Shown piece after piece: positions 34,783-45,964 of a stretch of 64,000 nucleotides of DNA. A model generated the notes under the pieces. That model saw only the letters and a list, made by a program, of their open reading frames with translations, searched no databases and was not told the DNA's origin. Within the stretch, counting starts at the first letter, position 1. Each line of letters starts with the position of its first letter. Position numbers and translations under genes: made by a program. This stretch comes from Planococcus citri (lineage: Eukaryota > Arthropoda > Insecta > Hemiptera > Pseudococcidae), in assembly GCF_950023065.1 (NCBI RefSeq), contig NC_088679.1, positions 37,634,001 through 37,698,000 of the forward strand, written 5' to 3'.

Positions 34783-35502
34783 TGGTGCTCTGTTCTGGGT
34801 CTTCTTCATTGTATTTTTTTGGGCTGCGTTTCCGTAGCAACTTGCTCATTTTTCCAGTACTAGCATTATGAAGTAATTTTTCTAGCTGTTTGACATTGTC
34901 GCTTTTCGATCGATCTATGTAGTAGGTCATCTTACCAACTATGTTGAAGTTTATTTTAAGATACTCACCTACATAATATAATACGGATGGTATTGTGGAA
35001 GAAGGGGTAAACTGCATTTTTCAAGACTTTTTTCTCTTGGAGAAACACTGCTCTAACAACTGGAGATAGAAAGGTAAAAGGGCCAAAGTATCTCACAGCT
35101 AAACTGAATGATGCAGCTTGGCTCTGAAACAGTGTGGCCCTTTTTATCTGTCCAACTCTGGCTGTTATAGCACTGTTCCCCTGAACAAAAAAAATCTTTA
35201 AAAAATAATACATGTAACAAGAAACAAAAATACAAACTGTTTTACTAGTGTTAACCATTGAATGAAATAGATACAGTAAATCACAGGTATCATTTTTGAT
35301 TTCATAGCCACTGATTTCTATTTTATTTTCTACATTTTCTTTTACCTGTGTAACATTTTGCTGGGAATTAAATTCTACTATAATTTTCTGCCACGCAACA
35401 CATTTATCGGAATTACTTTTGGAATCTGTTTTCACATTATTCAGAACACCACTACCACTGTATTTTTCAATCAGCAATTTTAATAAGTTATTTTCTAACA
35501 AG
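34709..35502 (-). pseudogene. Myb/SANT-like gene, probably broken
   Basis: On the minus strand, an exon at 35502-35346 (after TTTTAG, before CAG|GTAAAA) encodes LENNLLKLLIEKY, then NNVKTDSKSNSDKC, VAWQKIIVEFNSQQNVTQ. This is the first two-thirds of a Myb/SANT-like DNA-binding domain of the type common in insect transposon-associated genes. A second block (35180-34969) starts after TTTTTTGTTCAG with GNSAITARVGQIKR. A third (34938-34709) encodes KQLEKLLHNASTGKMSKLL and ends in an acidic tail with an Asp run from a trinucleotide repeat. The predicted joins put blocks 2 and 3 in different frames, so either a frameshift has occurred or a border is wrong. No start exon was found. It may be a nuclear DNA-binding protein if intact. 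Confidence 0.45.
34749..34783. repeat. (TCA)n microsatellite
   Basis: About 11 units of TCA. On the minus strand it encodes the Asp run at the tail of the Myb/SANT-like gene, so its length would vary the acidic tail. Confidence 0.9.
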
Positions 35503-35816
35503 CTAAAATTACATGTACAAGTAATTTGTAACTTTTAAAGGATAAAATTGAGAAAAATTATAAAAACTAAATTTATAACTTCAAGTAGGTAACACTGTTA
35601 AAATAATTTAAAGGTAATAATGAAAGTAAGCTTATAATTACATTCAAATAATAGGAATTTGACAATTTAAAATAGATTTGCGATTAGTTCTTCACTTTTG
35701 ATGTAAGTAGAAAGACTTTTTTAGTACTTTACATACTTTTATCAACTTTCTCCCCCTCATCTTTGATACTTTCCCCTTCTCTGTTTTTTATTTTCTTCAA
35801 CTTTCAGAACAGGGGT

Positions 35817-36345
35817 GTGAATCTCCCTTTCAGCAATACAGTTGAAGCAGTTTGAAAATTTTTTTCAACTTTATAGTACACATTTTGCTTACACATTTTG
35901 GGAAATGTCTTTTCTGAACCTGAATTTTCAATTGGGTGTAGTTGTAATTGACAATCATTATTTACTGGAACAGGTGTGTGAATTGGGGACACCAACTCCC
36001 TTTTAGCAATACATTTGAAGTAGTTTGTAATTTTTTTAACTTCTTAGTGCACATTTTGCTCACACATTTTGGGAAATGTCTCTTCTGAACCTGAATTTTC
36101 AATTGGGTGTAGTTGTAATTGACAATCATTATTTACTGGAACAGGTGTGTGAATTGGGGACACCAACTCCCTTTTAGCAATACATTTGAAGTAGTTTGTA
36201 ATTTTTTTAACTTCTTAGTGCACATTTAGCTCACACATTTTGGGAAACATCTCTTCTGAACCTAAATTTTTAATCTAACATAATTGACAATCATTATTTA
36301 CTGAAATAAGAGTGTGAATTGGTGACACCAATTTCCATTTAGCCA
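35817..36345 (-). repeat. Three tandem units of about 171 bp, formerly coding
   Basis: Units share AATTGGGGACACCAACTCCC, beginning near 35981, 36152 and 36317. The steps are 171 and 165 bases, both multiples of three. On the minus strand each unit reads as a repeat of about 57 residues containing SPIHTPVPVNN and CQLQLHPIEN, then FPKMC. Unit 1 is open (64 codons over 35804-35995); unit 2 has an in-frame stop. Preserved triplet spacing suggests repeats of a protein, now decaying. It lies upstream on the same strand as the Myb/SANT-like exons and could be from the same gene. Confidence 0.5.
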
Positions 36346-36389
36346 TTCAAAACTGTGTAATGTTCTAAAGTGTGTACTGTGTGGTGGAT

Positions 36390-37010
36390 CACAAAAAAAA
36401 AAATCAACAGATTTTGACCAAATTCTGCAGAAACATTCATTTTGAGTTTACAGTTACTCCAAAAAATTTTTAGCTCCAAAGGTGTCCTTGGAAGGGAGTA
36501 ATGGGTCCTCAAAAAAAAAATTTTTTTGAAAAAGTCATTTTTTCACTCCTGTTGCCACCTAACTTGTTTTGAAAAAAATGGACCAATCCCAATTCTAAAT
36601 GAAAGTACATACTTATTTGAGATTCTGAGTCAATCTATGCTATTGCTTTCAAAATCCAAGACCACCAGGGGTTCCACTGAAGAAAAATTTTCAAAACATA
36701 AATGTATCCTAAATTACGATTTTGCAGACTTTCTTCCACTCAGTAAACCCTGCAAGTGGCCTTGGATTTTGTCGGCAATAGCATGGATTTATTTGGAATC
36801 TCAAATACATTCATATCAGACTGGACCATGTTTTACAAAGGAAGTTGAGTAGGGACAGAAGCAAAAAATCACAATTGATTTTTTTGGGGATGCCTCCACT
36901 TTTAAAGGCCCATTTCTCCCATCGAGAGACACCTCTGCAGCTAAATTTTTTTCTAATCAACTTCCAACTCAGAATGAAGGTCTGTGCTAAATTTAGTTAA
37001 AATTCCAAAC
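36390..37010. repeat. Foldback repeat (copy 1 of a family)
   Basis: Inverted arms: the left with TTTTTAGCTCCAAAGGTGTC and AGGGAGTAATGGG, the right with CCCATTTCTCCC and ACACCTCTGCAGCTAAA. An inner pair is ATGCTATTGCTTTCAAAATC with GATTTTGTCGGCAATAGCAT. The same family occurs at 38640-38935. Confidence 0.55.
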
Positions 37011-37862
37011 TCACTATGTATGGCTATTGGCTAGCTAATCTACAGCAAAAAAATCAACAATAATCATTCATCACAAAATCGAACAAAAACAAGGAGGCAT
37101 AGAATTATTAAAATACAGTCTTCAACACCACTGATGAACTATCCATCACATCATCCTCGCCTTTGTTTCCCTGATATGAAAACATCATCAAGATAGAAAT
37201 TAATTATCTGTATTACCTGACATTGACTCTGATTCTAATTTAGACAATTTATCACTGGGCATTGAATCTGATTCGGACCATTCAGTATCAGTGGTATGTA
37301 GTTTGTGAATTTTTCTTCATTGCCAGCTGAACTGTTTTTATGTAATTACTTGTATTGCTGTTGTTGGTAGTCACTAAATATACATTATTCAACTCTATGC
37401 CATAATGACAGAGAATTTGCATAACTTCCAATTTCAAAAGTGTACTCTTTGATTCTGTTGTTAGCTCTATGTGGTCGCAAGTTACAAAATAATGATTTGC
37501 TTAAAACAAATTTGTTTCCTCCACAGAATTTCTTGTGCAAATATTTCAAGCTGTTAGTGAGATAACATTTCTGTTTTTTGTCTTTTCATGTGTTAGTAGG
37601 GTAATAAAGGCAAGGGCTCCAAATATGGACCCCCCTTTTTTTTGAGGATAGCCATTCGCAAACTAATGGAGGTAGAAGGTAGAAACCTCCACAAAGGCAA
37701 AAAATGAAATTCCATCCTTCCACTGACACCATATAAAATTTCAGGAGTGTAGGCCTACATAGATCAATTTCAAGTAAGTATTGTTTTTTTTATTGATGAA
37801 TGATGAGTGTCAAAAAAATTTAAAATAAACAGATTTTCACATATCAAAACATCACATCTATT
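37011..37862. other. No supported gene
   Basis: A short plus-strand stretch near 37218-37310 reads as an acidic Ser/Asp peptide (ESDSDHS-type) but has no start, clear splice border or homology. Nothing else is supported here. Confidence 0.35.
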
Positions 37863-37889
37863 TCAAGAAAATACATACCTACATATTAA

Positions 37890-38095
37890 AAAACATTTTA
37901 ACCATTTAGACTTAGACAGTACATACATGCACACATATTTTTTCTTGTTTCCACATTCTTCTGCCAGGGCATCGCATATTTCATGCACCCATATGAAGCA
38001 CCTTGAGCACTGTATCCAAATTTGCCCACGTTGGTTTCGGCTATATGGCCAGCTATAATATGGGCACTCTGGGTCGTCGTCACGATACATTTCAC
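37890..38095 (-). pseudogene. Cys/His finger like the tail of pogo-type transposases
   Basis: The minus-strand frame reads DDDPECPYYSWPYSRN, then IWIQCSRCFIWVHEIC and about a dozen residues later KKKYVC. The pattern W-I-x-C-x2-C-x3-W-x-H-x2-C followed by Y-x-C matches the PHD-like finger at the C-terminus of many insect pogo/Tigger-type proteins. The first Cys pair is incomplete (CPYY instead of CxYC). No DDE catalytic part is nearby, so this is a detached exon or relic. Confidence 0.5.
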
Positions 38096-38340
38096 CAGAT
38101 CACTGCTATCAACAAATTGTATTACAGCCACCTGTCGACATTTTATTACTTCGAAGCTGTGATATGATAAATACATAGAATAATATGTACGTGTTTGAGT
38201 AGGGAGTAGGGACGTAATTCTCAGCTGTCTGTTGAAGGAGTGCAGGTTTAGTGTTTTTTTAAATCAGAATCTGGCCTCAATATGTCATCTGCTTGCTAAT
38301 TTTGTCAAACGCAATTTCATTTGATAGAATGAGCAAGCAG

Positions 38341-38477
38341 GCAGTTTTTTTCTGTCATATTGAGACTAAGAGTGAAAAATCACTCTTACTACCTGGTGGG
38401 TGGAGGAAGCAGTTTTTTTCTGTCATATTGAGACTAAGAGTGAAAAATCACTCTTACTACCTGGTGGGTGGAGGAAG
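38341..38477. repeat. Exact 68-bp tandem duplication
   Basis: Units 38341-38408 and 38409-38476 are the same, base for base, by eye. Each contains a hairpin AAGAGTGAAAAATCACTCTT. The lack of divergence means a recent duplication or an assembly artefact. Confidence 0.9.
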
Positions 38478-38639
38478 TTTTGTGCAAAAAAACAAAAGTA
38501 CAAAACACAGTGTTACATTACTTAGTTGCTGATCACAGCATTTTGTTTGAAATTTGAATGGGTATTACTCACTTCAAGCACATTCAGCTGGTTTGAAATA
38601 AAGTTGAGAATTGTAAGGAGGACTGCTGCTGTAGCATCT

Positions 38640-38935
38640 GATATTCCACTGGCATTGCGCAAAAATCATTTTCAGTCCTAGCGGTGCCCTTGAAAGGGAG
38701 AAATAGGTTCTCAAAGAGAAAGCATTGTTGAAAAACTTGTGTTTTTTCCCTCCTGTTGAAACTCGGCTGGTTTATTTGTGTTTTGAAAAAAACTGATTGG
38801 GTAGTGAGGAGAGTGAAAACCCCACAATTTTTTCAAAAATCCCCTCTCTATGAAGGTCCATTTCCTTTCCTCCAAGGGCACATCCAGAGCTGAAATGTTT
38901 TCCAAGTAATTTGCAACTCAAAATGAAAAATATTT
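38640..38935. repeat. Foldback repeat (copy 2 of a family)
   Basis: Arms: GGTGCCCTTGAAAGGGAGAA on the left and TTTCCTTTCCTCCAAGGGC on the right, with shared AACTCAAAATGAAAAAT. It matches the ends of the foldback at 36390-37010. Confidence 0.5.
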
Positions 38936-39086
38936 TCAGCTGTCTGTTGAAGATTCAGCTTTTTGAAGAGCACTGTGGAATAAAAATCAATTAAATTAGT
39001 CTTAAACACATTACAATTAAATCTATCACTATGAGTCCATGGACTATTCAATAATTATAATATAACAAAATCACCTATCAATGTAC

Positions 39087-39707
39087 CTTTAATTTTATTC
39101 TGGCCTGTTCAGAGATGAAATTCTCTTTTTTCAAATGTTTAACTAGGTCCTTCAGCGTTTTAATTTTTTTTGTGCTCTTCGTAGGTGTTGCCAACGATTT
39201 TTGGTTTCTTTTTTCTTTTTGGCTAGAATCTTACGAACAGCTAGGAAACAAGCTTTTGCTCGATGCGGAGTTGCCAAGTGAGGGCTTTTTATCTGGCTGA
39301 TATATTTAGGGACTCTTAAGCCAGAGGTGAGTGTAGAAGGCGTGTTACAGAAATCAAAGTACAAGAACGATTAATAATCAAACAAGAACAAAAGCATCAG
39401 TGCAAGTAAAGATGAAAAAACTCACTTTGTTCCTGAGCTAACAGTTTCATGAGGTGAAACTTCAGCTGATGTGTTAGGTAATGATGACGTAATTTCCGAT
39501 TTGCTAAAATGTAAATTGAAATTATGTGTAAAAACAAATTATGAATTGAAACGAATAAGTTTCCTGATATGAATAATTTTCAATATTCAAATATGTAGGT
39601 ACCTCAGGGAAAAAGTACCCTCTCCACTGGGAGGTGTTTGATAATCTTCTTCCAGCTGGTCCGCAATTACATCTTCCATTAGGTCTCCTGATACAATTTC
39701 TGGCTCT
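39087..39707 (-). pseudogene. THAP-type protein, three exons with one frameshift
   Basis: Three minus-strand exons join in phase. The first is 39707-39603 (after TTCATTTCAG; EPEIVSGDLMEDVIADQL), ending CTGAG|GTACCT. The second is 39503-39426 (after CATTTTAG; SKSEITSSLPNTSAEVS), ending ACAAA|GTGAGT. The third is 39314-39087 (after GGCTTAAG; VPKYISQIKSPHLATPHR, then CFLAVRKILAKKKK), ending TTAAAG|GTACAT. The third encodes the basic coiled region that follows the DNA-binding finger in THAP proteins: after an A8 tract the reading must shift by one base to give IKTLKDLVKHLKKENFISEQ. With A9 the frame would be open throughout. The N-terminal THAP finger and the downstream exons were not found. It is either a recently damaged gene, a homopolymer error in the sequence, or a P-element-like relic. 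Confidence 0.55.
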
Positions 39708-40670
39708 CTGAAATGAAGGTACATACATATACTCAAAAACCAAATAATTGAAATTAATGCAAATATGAAATAATGAAATATTTGATACAGTACGTACAAT
39801 TTACAAATAATCTGAAAAAACGTATTCAATAGTTGATTATTTTCACCATTTTTTTTGAAAAACTTTGGATAAAGAATCTAGAAAAATTTGTTTTTTCTTA
39901 AAAATTGCTCTATGAAAACTGTTGTAAGTGAATTTTTTACTCATTAATGTGTGAATTTTATCTAATTTTTCAAGAAAAGAATAAAAGTTTTTTTCTTGAG
40001 ACTTCCAAGAGAAATGTTAAAATAGTTGTCTTTTGAACACATTTTTTTTTTTTTTGCAAATCCTTCATCCTGATCAAATAATGTATTGATGTGCCACATT
40101 GAAAATTCAAGGTGAAATGAGCAATCCATGTATTGCCAAGTGCAACTTTTTATCTATTATGGTTCTCAAATGATACAAAATTGAAATTGGCTTGCTAAAT
40201 TGAAAACAGAAATTTTTTACGAGAGCATAATTCAGCTCTTGAAATCTCCGGGCAGGCATATGTGCATACTCATGCTCAAGATGAATTAGTTTATGAGCTA
40301 CAGGTTTTCCTTCAATTTTAAGCTTCTTAAAATTTTTCAAATTTTTATTTTGTAGTGATTGTCTCACCCTGCTGTTCCTATACTGTTCTCTCACCCATTT
40401 GTGTACATACTTGCAGCTCCTATACTATACTGTTCTCTCACCCATGTGTAACCTTGACCGCACCAGAGAGTGAATTTTTTCACGAACTTCACTGCAAGCT
40501 CTTTAATCATATTATAGGTAACTCTTTTCAATATTTCCCCTTGAGTAAGAAAAATGTACTCAAGATCTGCTTCCAAATACTCGCTACTCGGTGATGCATA
40601 AAAAATTGAACAAATTCGCACTACACCGAATAACATAATCGCGGTACCTGGCAGCATAAAACCACTCATC
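39708..40670 (-). other. Exon-like minus-strand blocks of unknown family
   Basis: Two frames look more protein-like than their surroundings. One (40200-40370) contains LKIEGKPVAHKLIHLEHEYA and MPARRFQELNYALVKNF. The other (about 40470-40600) contains EYLEADLEYIFLTQGEILKR, then a charged helix. They lie upstream of the THAP-type exons on the same strand, but I find no THAP finger and no matching splice phases. I do not recognise either. A short imperfect direct repeat around CTATACTGTTCTCTCACCCA lies at 40374-40450. Confidence 0.3.
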
Positions 40671-40679
40671 CGGTCTTGG

Positions 40680-42985
40680 AAAACAGCACTCCATGTCCGC
40701 TGGCATATTTATTCATAACACGAAGCCACACTGTATATACATTTGGATCGAGGCTCTTAGATCACATACACACATTGTATACTCGTATCTCATACACATA
40801 GCAAAACATCCACCTCACCGTGTATATTCCGGTCGATTTTTCACTTTCTCGAATATTAATTCGGTATAATTTTTCATAGTAAAATATTACAATTTTCAAT
40901 TCGACGAAGTTACCTACACGCCGGGTATATCAATTAATTCGGCGAGCGAGGTGGCTCAAAACTTGTGCATTTATGTGTAGTATAGAATGCACAAGTTGAA
41001 AGATCCAGAGCCAGGTTTGTTTTTTACGACTGTTTACCTACTCGCTATATCCCTGCGAATACGATTTAGTGTATGAATAATTAACAAATGAAAAATTATC
41101 TAATGAAATCCATCGGTATTCTGGTATAGGGAAAAACAGCAAAAAATGAGCTAAAATAGTAGGAGAGAATGATTTCGGGAGTACCTGCTGCATTCCATGT
41201 ATCTGAGTATCCCATTATGCTATACGTAATGTATAGTAGAGCTAACACTAGTTTGTATAATAAATGACGTTGTTGCTCGCTTCACGTCTGCGAGTTATTA
41301 AATTACCGGTGGCGCGTTTGTTTTAAAGTAAGAAAAATGCAATAAACGTAAAAAGAAATGAATTATTGACGTTTTTACACAAACGGAACTGTTCAATTAT
41401 TTTCGAAGTTTATTCTTTTTATTTAATTTACGATTAAATGCGGGTCTCCGTAGTCAGTATATGTGTGTACTCTATGTACGTACACAAGTACTCACTACCT
41501 TCTCTCTATATTGCTTTTAAGTATACGTGTGCCTGTGACCCCCTCATCCTTTCTGTGAGCATAAACCACTACTTAATGCGCTTTTTTTGCCCTCACTTTA
41601 AGAAAACTTTCAACCTGTATGGCTTGTTCTTGTATATCAAATTAATTTAGACGACATTTTTCCTCGCTCTTTTTCGTATAGGTACTCTCTACCGAGGAGG
41701 TATTAATAATTCAACATTTTTATACTCAACGACCGCGAGTAACGCCGAACAAAATATTAATTTATTTTCACATAAATAAGAATTATTTTCGTAGCAAATC
41801 TCAACATGATGGCGGCTGCACAAGGTACATGGGAGCTGATGTAATTGGTCGTTTTTAAACGAATAAATCCCTCGTAATTACCCATTTAGGTGATCGTATA
41901 TCAAACCTTTTTTCCCCTCTCAGCCTTCGCACGCCGAATCGTAAAAATGTTGAACAATTTGTAAAAATTATCTATGTACGTAGAGAGTGACCTGGAGGAC
42001 ATTTCAACACGAAAATGCAATCGTACATCGTCCAATACGATATCAGCATTTAATTCGTCGAGTGAATATCCCAGTATAATAAAAAAAAAAGTTCACCGTA
42101 TCCAACTCAAAATGGTACGGCATTTGAATTTTATATATATGTAGCATTTCTCCCAGCGTGGTCTCATTTGTCGATAAAACAGCAAGTTGTCTGCGAAATT
42201 GCATGTATAGTATTCTGCTTGTACATCATTTACGTGTGTGGTGGCGCGTTTACCACACGGTAAGAAAGATATTCTCTCTTATTTTCTAGGTCGAACGTGG
42301 TCAGAATTTTCAGGCAAAAAATAAGCTATATGGTTTTTGCAAAACACGAATAAAAAAATGGGTTAGGTCTAGAGAGAAACGGAGAAATGAAAAAAAAAAA
42401 CACAATTTTTGTCCATTCGATTAAAAGGCGAAACATCATACGGTGCGCGTAAACACCGCCACGTACCATCCTACACGTTCCCATTTATTATGTTATACGC
42501 CACCACAGTTCGGGCTTCCCAATCCAAAACGAACAAATCAATTACCCGTGAACACACGTTGAGTGATTTGATCGCGCCCGATGTACCTTCCAGGCATGGA
42601 ATTTTCGCGAGGATATTCGCCTAATACGAGCAACAATGAGTTTTAGTGGATTTCCTGCTTACAAATTGAGGGCGAAAATGTGATTAGTTATTTTTCTAAA
42701 AGAATTGGAGATGCTCTTGAAAAGGAATTTTCTTTTGATTGCATCGGAAATTGAATTTTTCCAAGGGTTTGTTTCGAAATCCCTTTCACTAAATTCTCAA
42801 TTAACGAGGGAAACCCTTTCAAAGTGCCCGTCTCCGATTTGAGCGGGATCGCGATTTTTGGAAAGAGTATGGTCTGAACTCTAAATCTCACAATAAAAAA
42901 ATTTCAGCAGCCTAAATTGGTTTTTAAATTTTTGGCGAATTTTTGAAAGTTCAAGATTGACTATTTTCAGTGGCTCATGACTTTT
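40680..42985. other. Low-copy intergenic DNA
   Basis: There are CpG-containing, repeat-poor stretches without a supported gene. Frames at 41438-41650 and 42409-42624 have no recognisable features. Confidence 0.4.
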
Positions 42986-42989
42986 TCAA

Positions 42990-43540
42990 AAAATATGTAC
43001 TTACCAATTCAGAAAAAATTATGAAAATTGGTTCTAAAACTAATACCAACTCCATCGAACCAAATTTTACTGTTTCTGGTCATTTTGGAACTCTGGCGCA
43101 ATTTTCAATTTCTCCAGAATTTTGAAATTTCAACAGAAGCCGTGGGAATTTATTTGAACAGCTCAAAATCGAGTTATGGCTTTTTCACCACATGTTCAAC
43201 GAATTTATTTACCTACAGTTGAGCCAATTTCTAGGCAAACACCTCGAGGGTGTTTTTTTGACCAGCATTCTTCAAGTTGAGAATTTATGCTGGTCAAAAA
43301 AAGCACTTGAGCCATCCGCCTAAAAATCGGGCAAAATATGAATAAAATCGTTAAATTTATTGAGACTACTACGCCACAACTCGATTTTTAGCTGCCCGAA
43401 TTGAATTTCATCACTTCTGTACCTACTTGGAGAAGAAGATGGTGCTGGGAGCTTTAGAATGGCTGAAAATTCTGAAATTTGATTCGAGGGCGTTGATATT
43501 AGCTTCATGACTAATTTTCATCATTTTCATGAAAGAATGT
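42990..43540. repeat. Foldback repeat with a tight central hairpin
   Basis: The outer arms (about 43020-43235 and 43325-43520) are imperfect inverted copies, for example CTCAAAATCGAGTTATGGC against the right-arm TACGCCACAACTCGATTTTT. The centre (43255-43305) has TTTGACCAGCATTCTTCAAG facing its complement with ATGCTGGTCAAA, a strong hairpin. Confidence 0.6.
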
Positions 43541-45937
43541 GGGTATTTTTTTAAAAAACACGAATTGCCAACAATAGTCAATTTTGAATTTTGGAAAAAT
43601 TTGCCAAAATCAAAAAATTTATTTGGGCAGCTGAAATTTGGGTTATGAGTGGTTTTATTCTTATCATGCCCTTTCTGAAAATTGTTTTTGAATTCTGAAG
43701 TTCAGAAATGAGAATCAACAAAATTTTAATGTATTTGAATGTGAAAAAAATGTCAATTTTCGATGTAGGGTGGAAGTTTGTTTGGAGAGCACAAGCGCAA
43801 AATTTTTGAATCTGTTGAAATTTCATTTCGGAATTTGAAACATCTTATTTTAGTGTAAGAATTGTTCAACCAAATTCCTAAAAGTTCCTAAAAGGATTGT
43901 TTTTTCAAAATCTAAAACTCCCCGCAACCTTTGGACAGTTGGACACCGTTTCTTACCAAATTTATCGTGAGGTATTTGTAGGAATATTTCCTTGTGAACT
44001 GTCGAAGTTTTCAAAAAAACGGGATGAAAAACAATACCTACTTTGGGGCGTTGGTTTTTTATGTTTTTTTTTTACGTGGGTCGTGTAAAAAATCGAGGAA
44101 AAAAAGCTCGAACAAAATGAAATTTTATGGCAATTGTTTTCCTCATTCAGACCCCTTGTTTCCATTTGGATCATTAAATTTGACTTTGGAAATCCGCGTT
44201 CTCAATCATGATGAGGAAATTCTCAATTTCTAAAACGAGTAAATGATGAATCAAATCCAAATTTGTTTTTTCCAATATGAAAATTTCACTCTACAAACTC
44301 TCCTTTTTGCTCTATAAAAAAAGCTTGAAAAATTGAAGAAAAAAAAGAGGTCGGAACAAATAATTATTTTGAATCATGCTTCATGGGAATAGGTGGAAGA
44401 GGAGGGAGAACTTTATGAAATCGTTTGGGGTAAGTTAACATGCTCTTATTTTGTTCAATGATTTTGAAGTATTGGATTGCTTACTGCATTTCCCTAGTTT
44501 CCAGTTTTTTCATGGAGAGTAATCAATCTTAAAATCTTCTCAATCATTTAAAATTAGAACTAGAAATACCAACACTAAAATTCCAAATTTTCTAAGAAGA
44601 TAGATTGATGTCCATCTAGCGTAGTACCTTCTGTGATTCTGTATACCCACAATACGACTAACCTCTTTCCTCTGTAAGTATATTTTCGCGTTATATCGAT
44701 AACCGAATAAACCTCAACCTACACTCGTCCGTTTGTAAAATTTGTTTTTAATTTTATATTTGGCGAATAAAATACGCGTAGACAGATACGAGCTATATAT
44801 CAAGATTACCACTCTCGCCCCAACAATAGAAAATATACTTAAGTCGTTAAAGAAAAACGACGTCTATCGGACAAAACTATAAACATTAATTTCCACTCTT
44901 CTTTTTTAGGAAGAAAAAAAAATCTAGCCATAAACAACGCTTATTTTCAAGATGTTGAACGCGACTCCGGTCGTCGCGCTGGTTATTGAAGTAACATACT
45001 ATACGTATACTTACCTACTATACATGTGAAGTTCGAAATATCATCCTATTTCTAATAAATAATACTTGTATTTTATTGACTGTCGTAAATATTTATAAAG
45101 TCCCGATGTCTAAGTATATGTAAGTTCCAAATTCTAAGTTATCTACATTACTTTACCTACTCTTTTCCCAACTGCACTACCGGTAATGTAAAATATAGTT
45201 GTTACCGGTGTACCTAGACCTACCTATATAACCTACATCGTGCATACATTCATCTGCTTATATACTTTCGGGTTCATGAAAAAAAACATCGTTTAAACTC
45301 GATAAACGGATTATTTAGAATTTTTGCCCCTTCACCACCTCCCTTGTTTACGTTAAACGTCGAAGAGAGCTTAAATTATATATTAACGAATAAGCAGACT
45401 TTGCTAAATACATTCGTCGTCTTTGAGATACGATACCTCCTTACCCACTCGTGTATACGATTCGAGTGTTGAAATGCAACGTATTGGGTATTGCAACTGT
45501 TGAACAGAATGACTAATATATTAAAGGATTAAAGATTTTAAATGTCTGGGAGACCGGATTGGATGAATATTCCGCACAGTATGGGAGAATTCCCTGACGT
45601 ATGAGCTTTGGATTTAGCCAATTGTTGGGTATTTTCTTGAAACAAGGTTTTGTGCTGGCTGGAAGCAGTGCCATAAGGGCCTGAAAAAAAATCAAAATTC
45701 AATGTAGCTGAGGCAGAAAACTAAAATTTTGATTAAGTACAACTCCCCCTGTCATTCTCTTGATTGATTCGTACAATCTCCAGATGTTAATGTTGTAAAA
45801 CCTCCAGTTCAAAAGATCCTGTTTTGTACGAAAGCTGATAATGTAGGTAGTTGAATTGGTGTTGAATTTCGTTGGGCTCTTATTAATAGCAGTTTTCAAA
45901 GTGTGTAAAATTCTAAAATTTTTATAAGGGCTCTACG
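43541..45937. other. Intergenic, no gene seen
   Basis: AT-rich to about 44600, then repeat-poor with CpG words to about 45480. The frames are short and overlap on both strands. Confidence 0.4.
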
Positions 45938-45964
45938 ATATGTATGTATGTATGTATGTATGTA
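45938..45964. repeat. (ATGT)n microsatellite
   Basis: About six and a half units of ATGT. Confidence 0.9.

Noticed and set aside
34659..34871. Plus-strand frame with a Ser run
   Set aside because: It is the antisense of the TCA microsatellite tail of the Myb/SANT-like frame.
37218..37310. Acidic Ser/Asp peptide as a piggyBac-type N-terminus
   Set aside because: Under 35 codons, no start or splice evidence, and no transposase part nearby.
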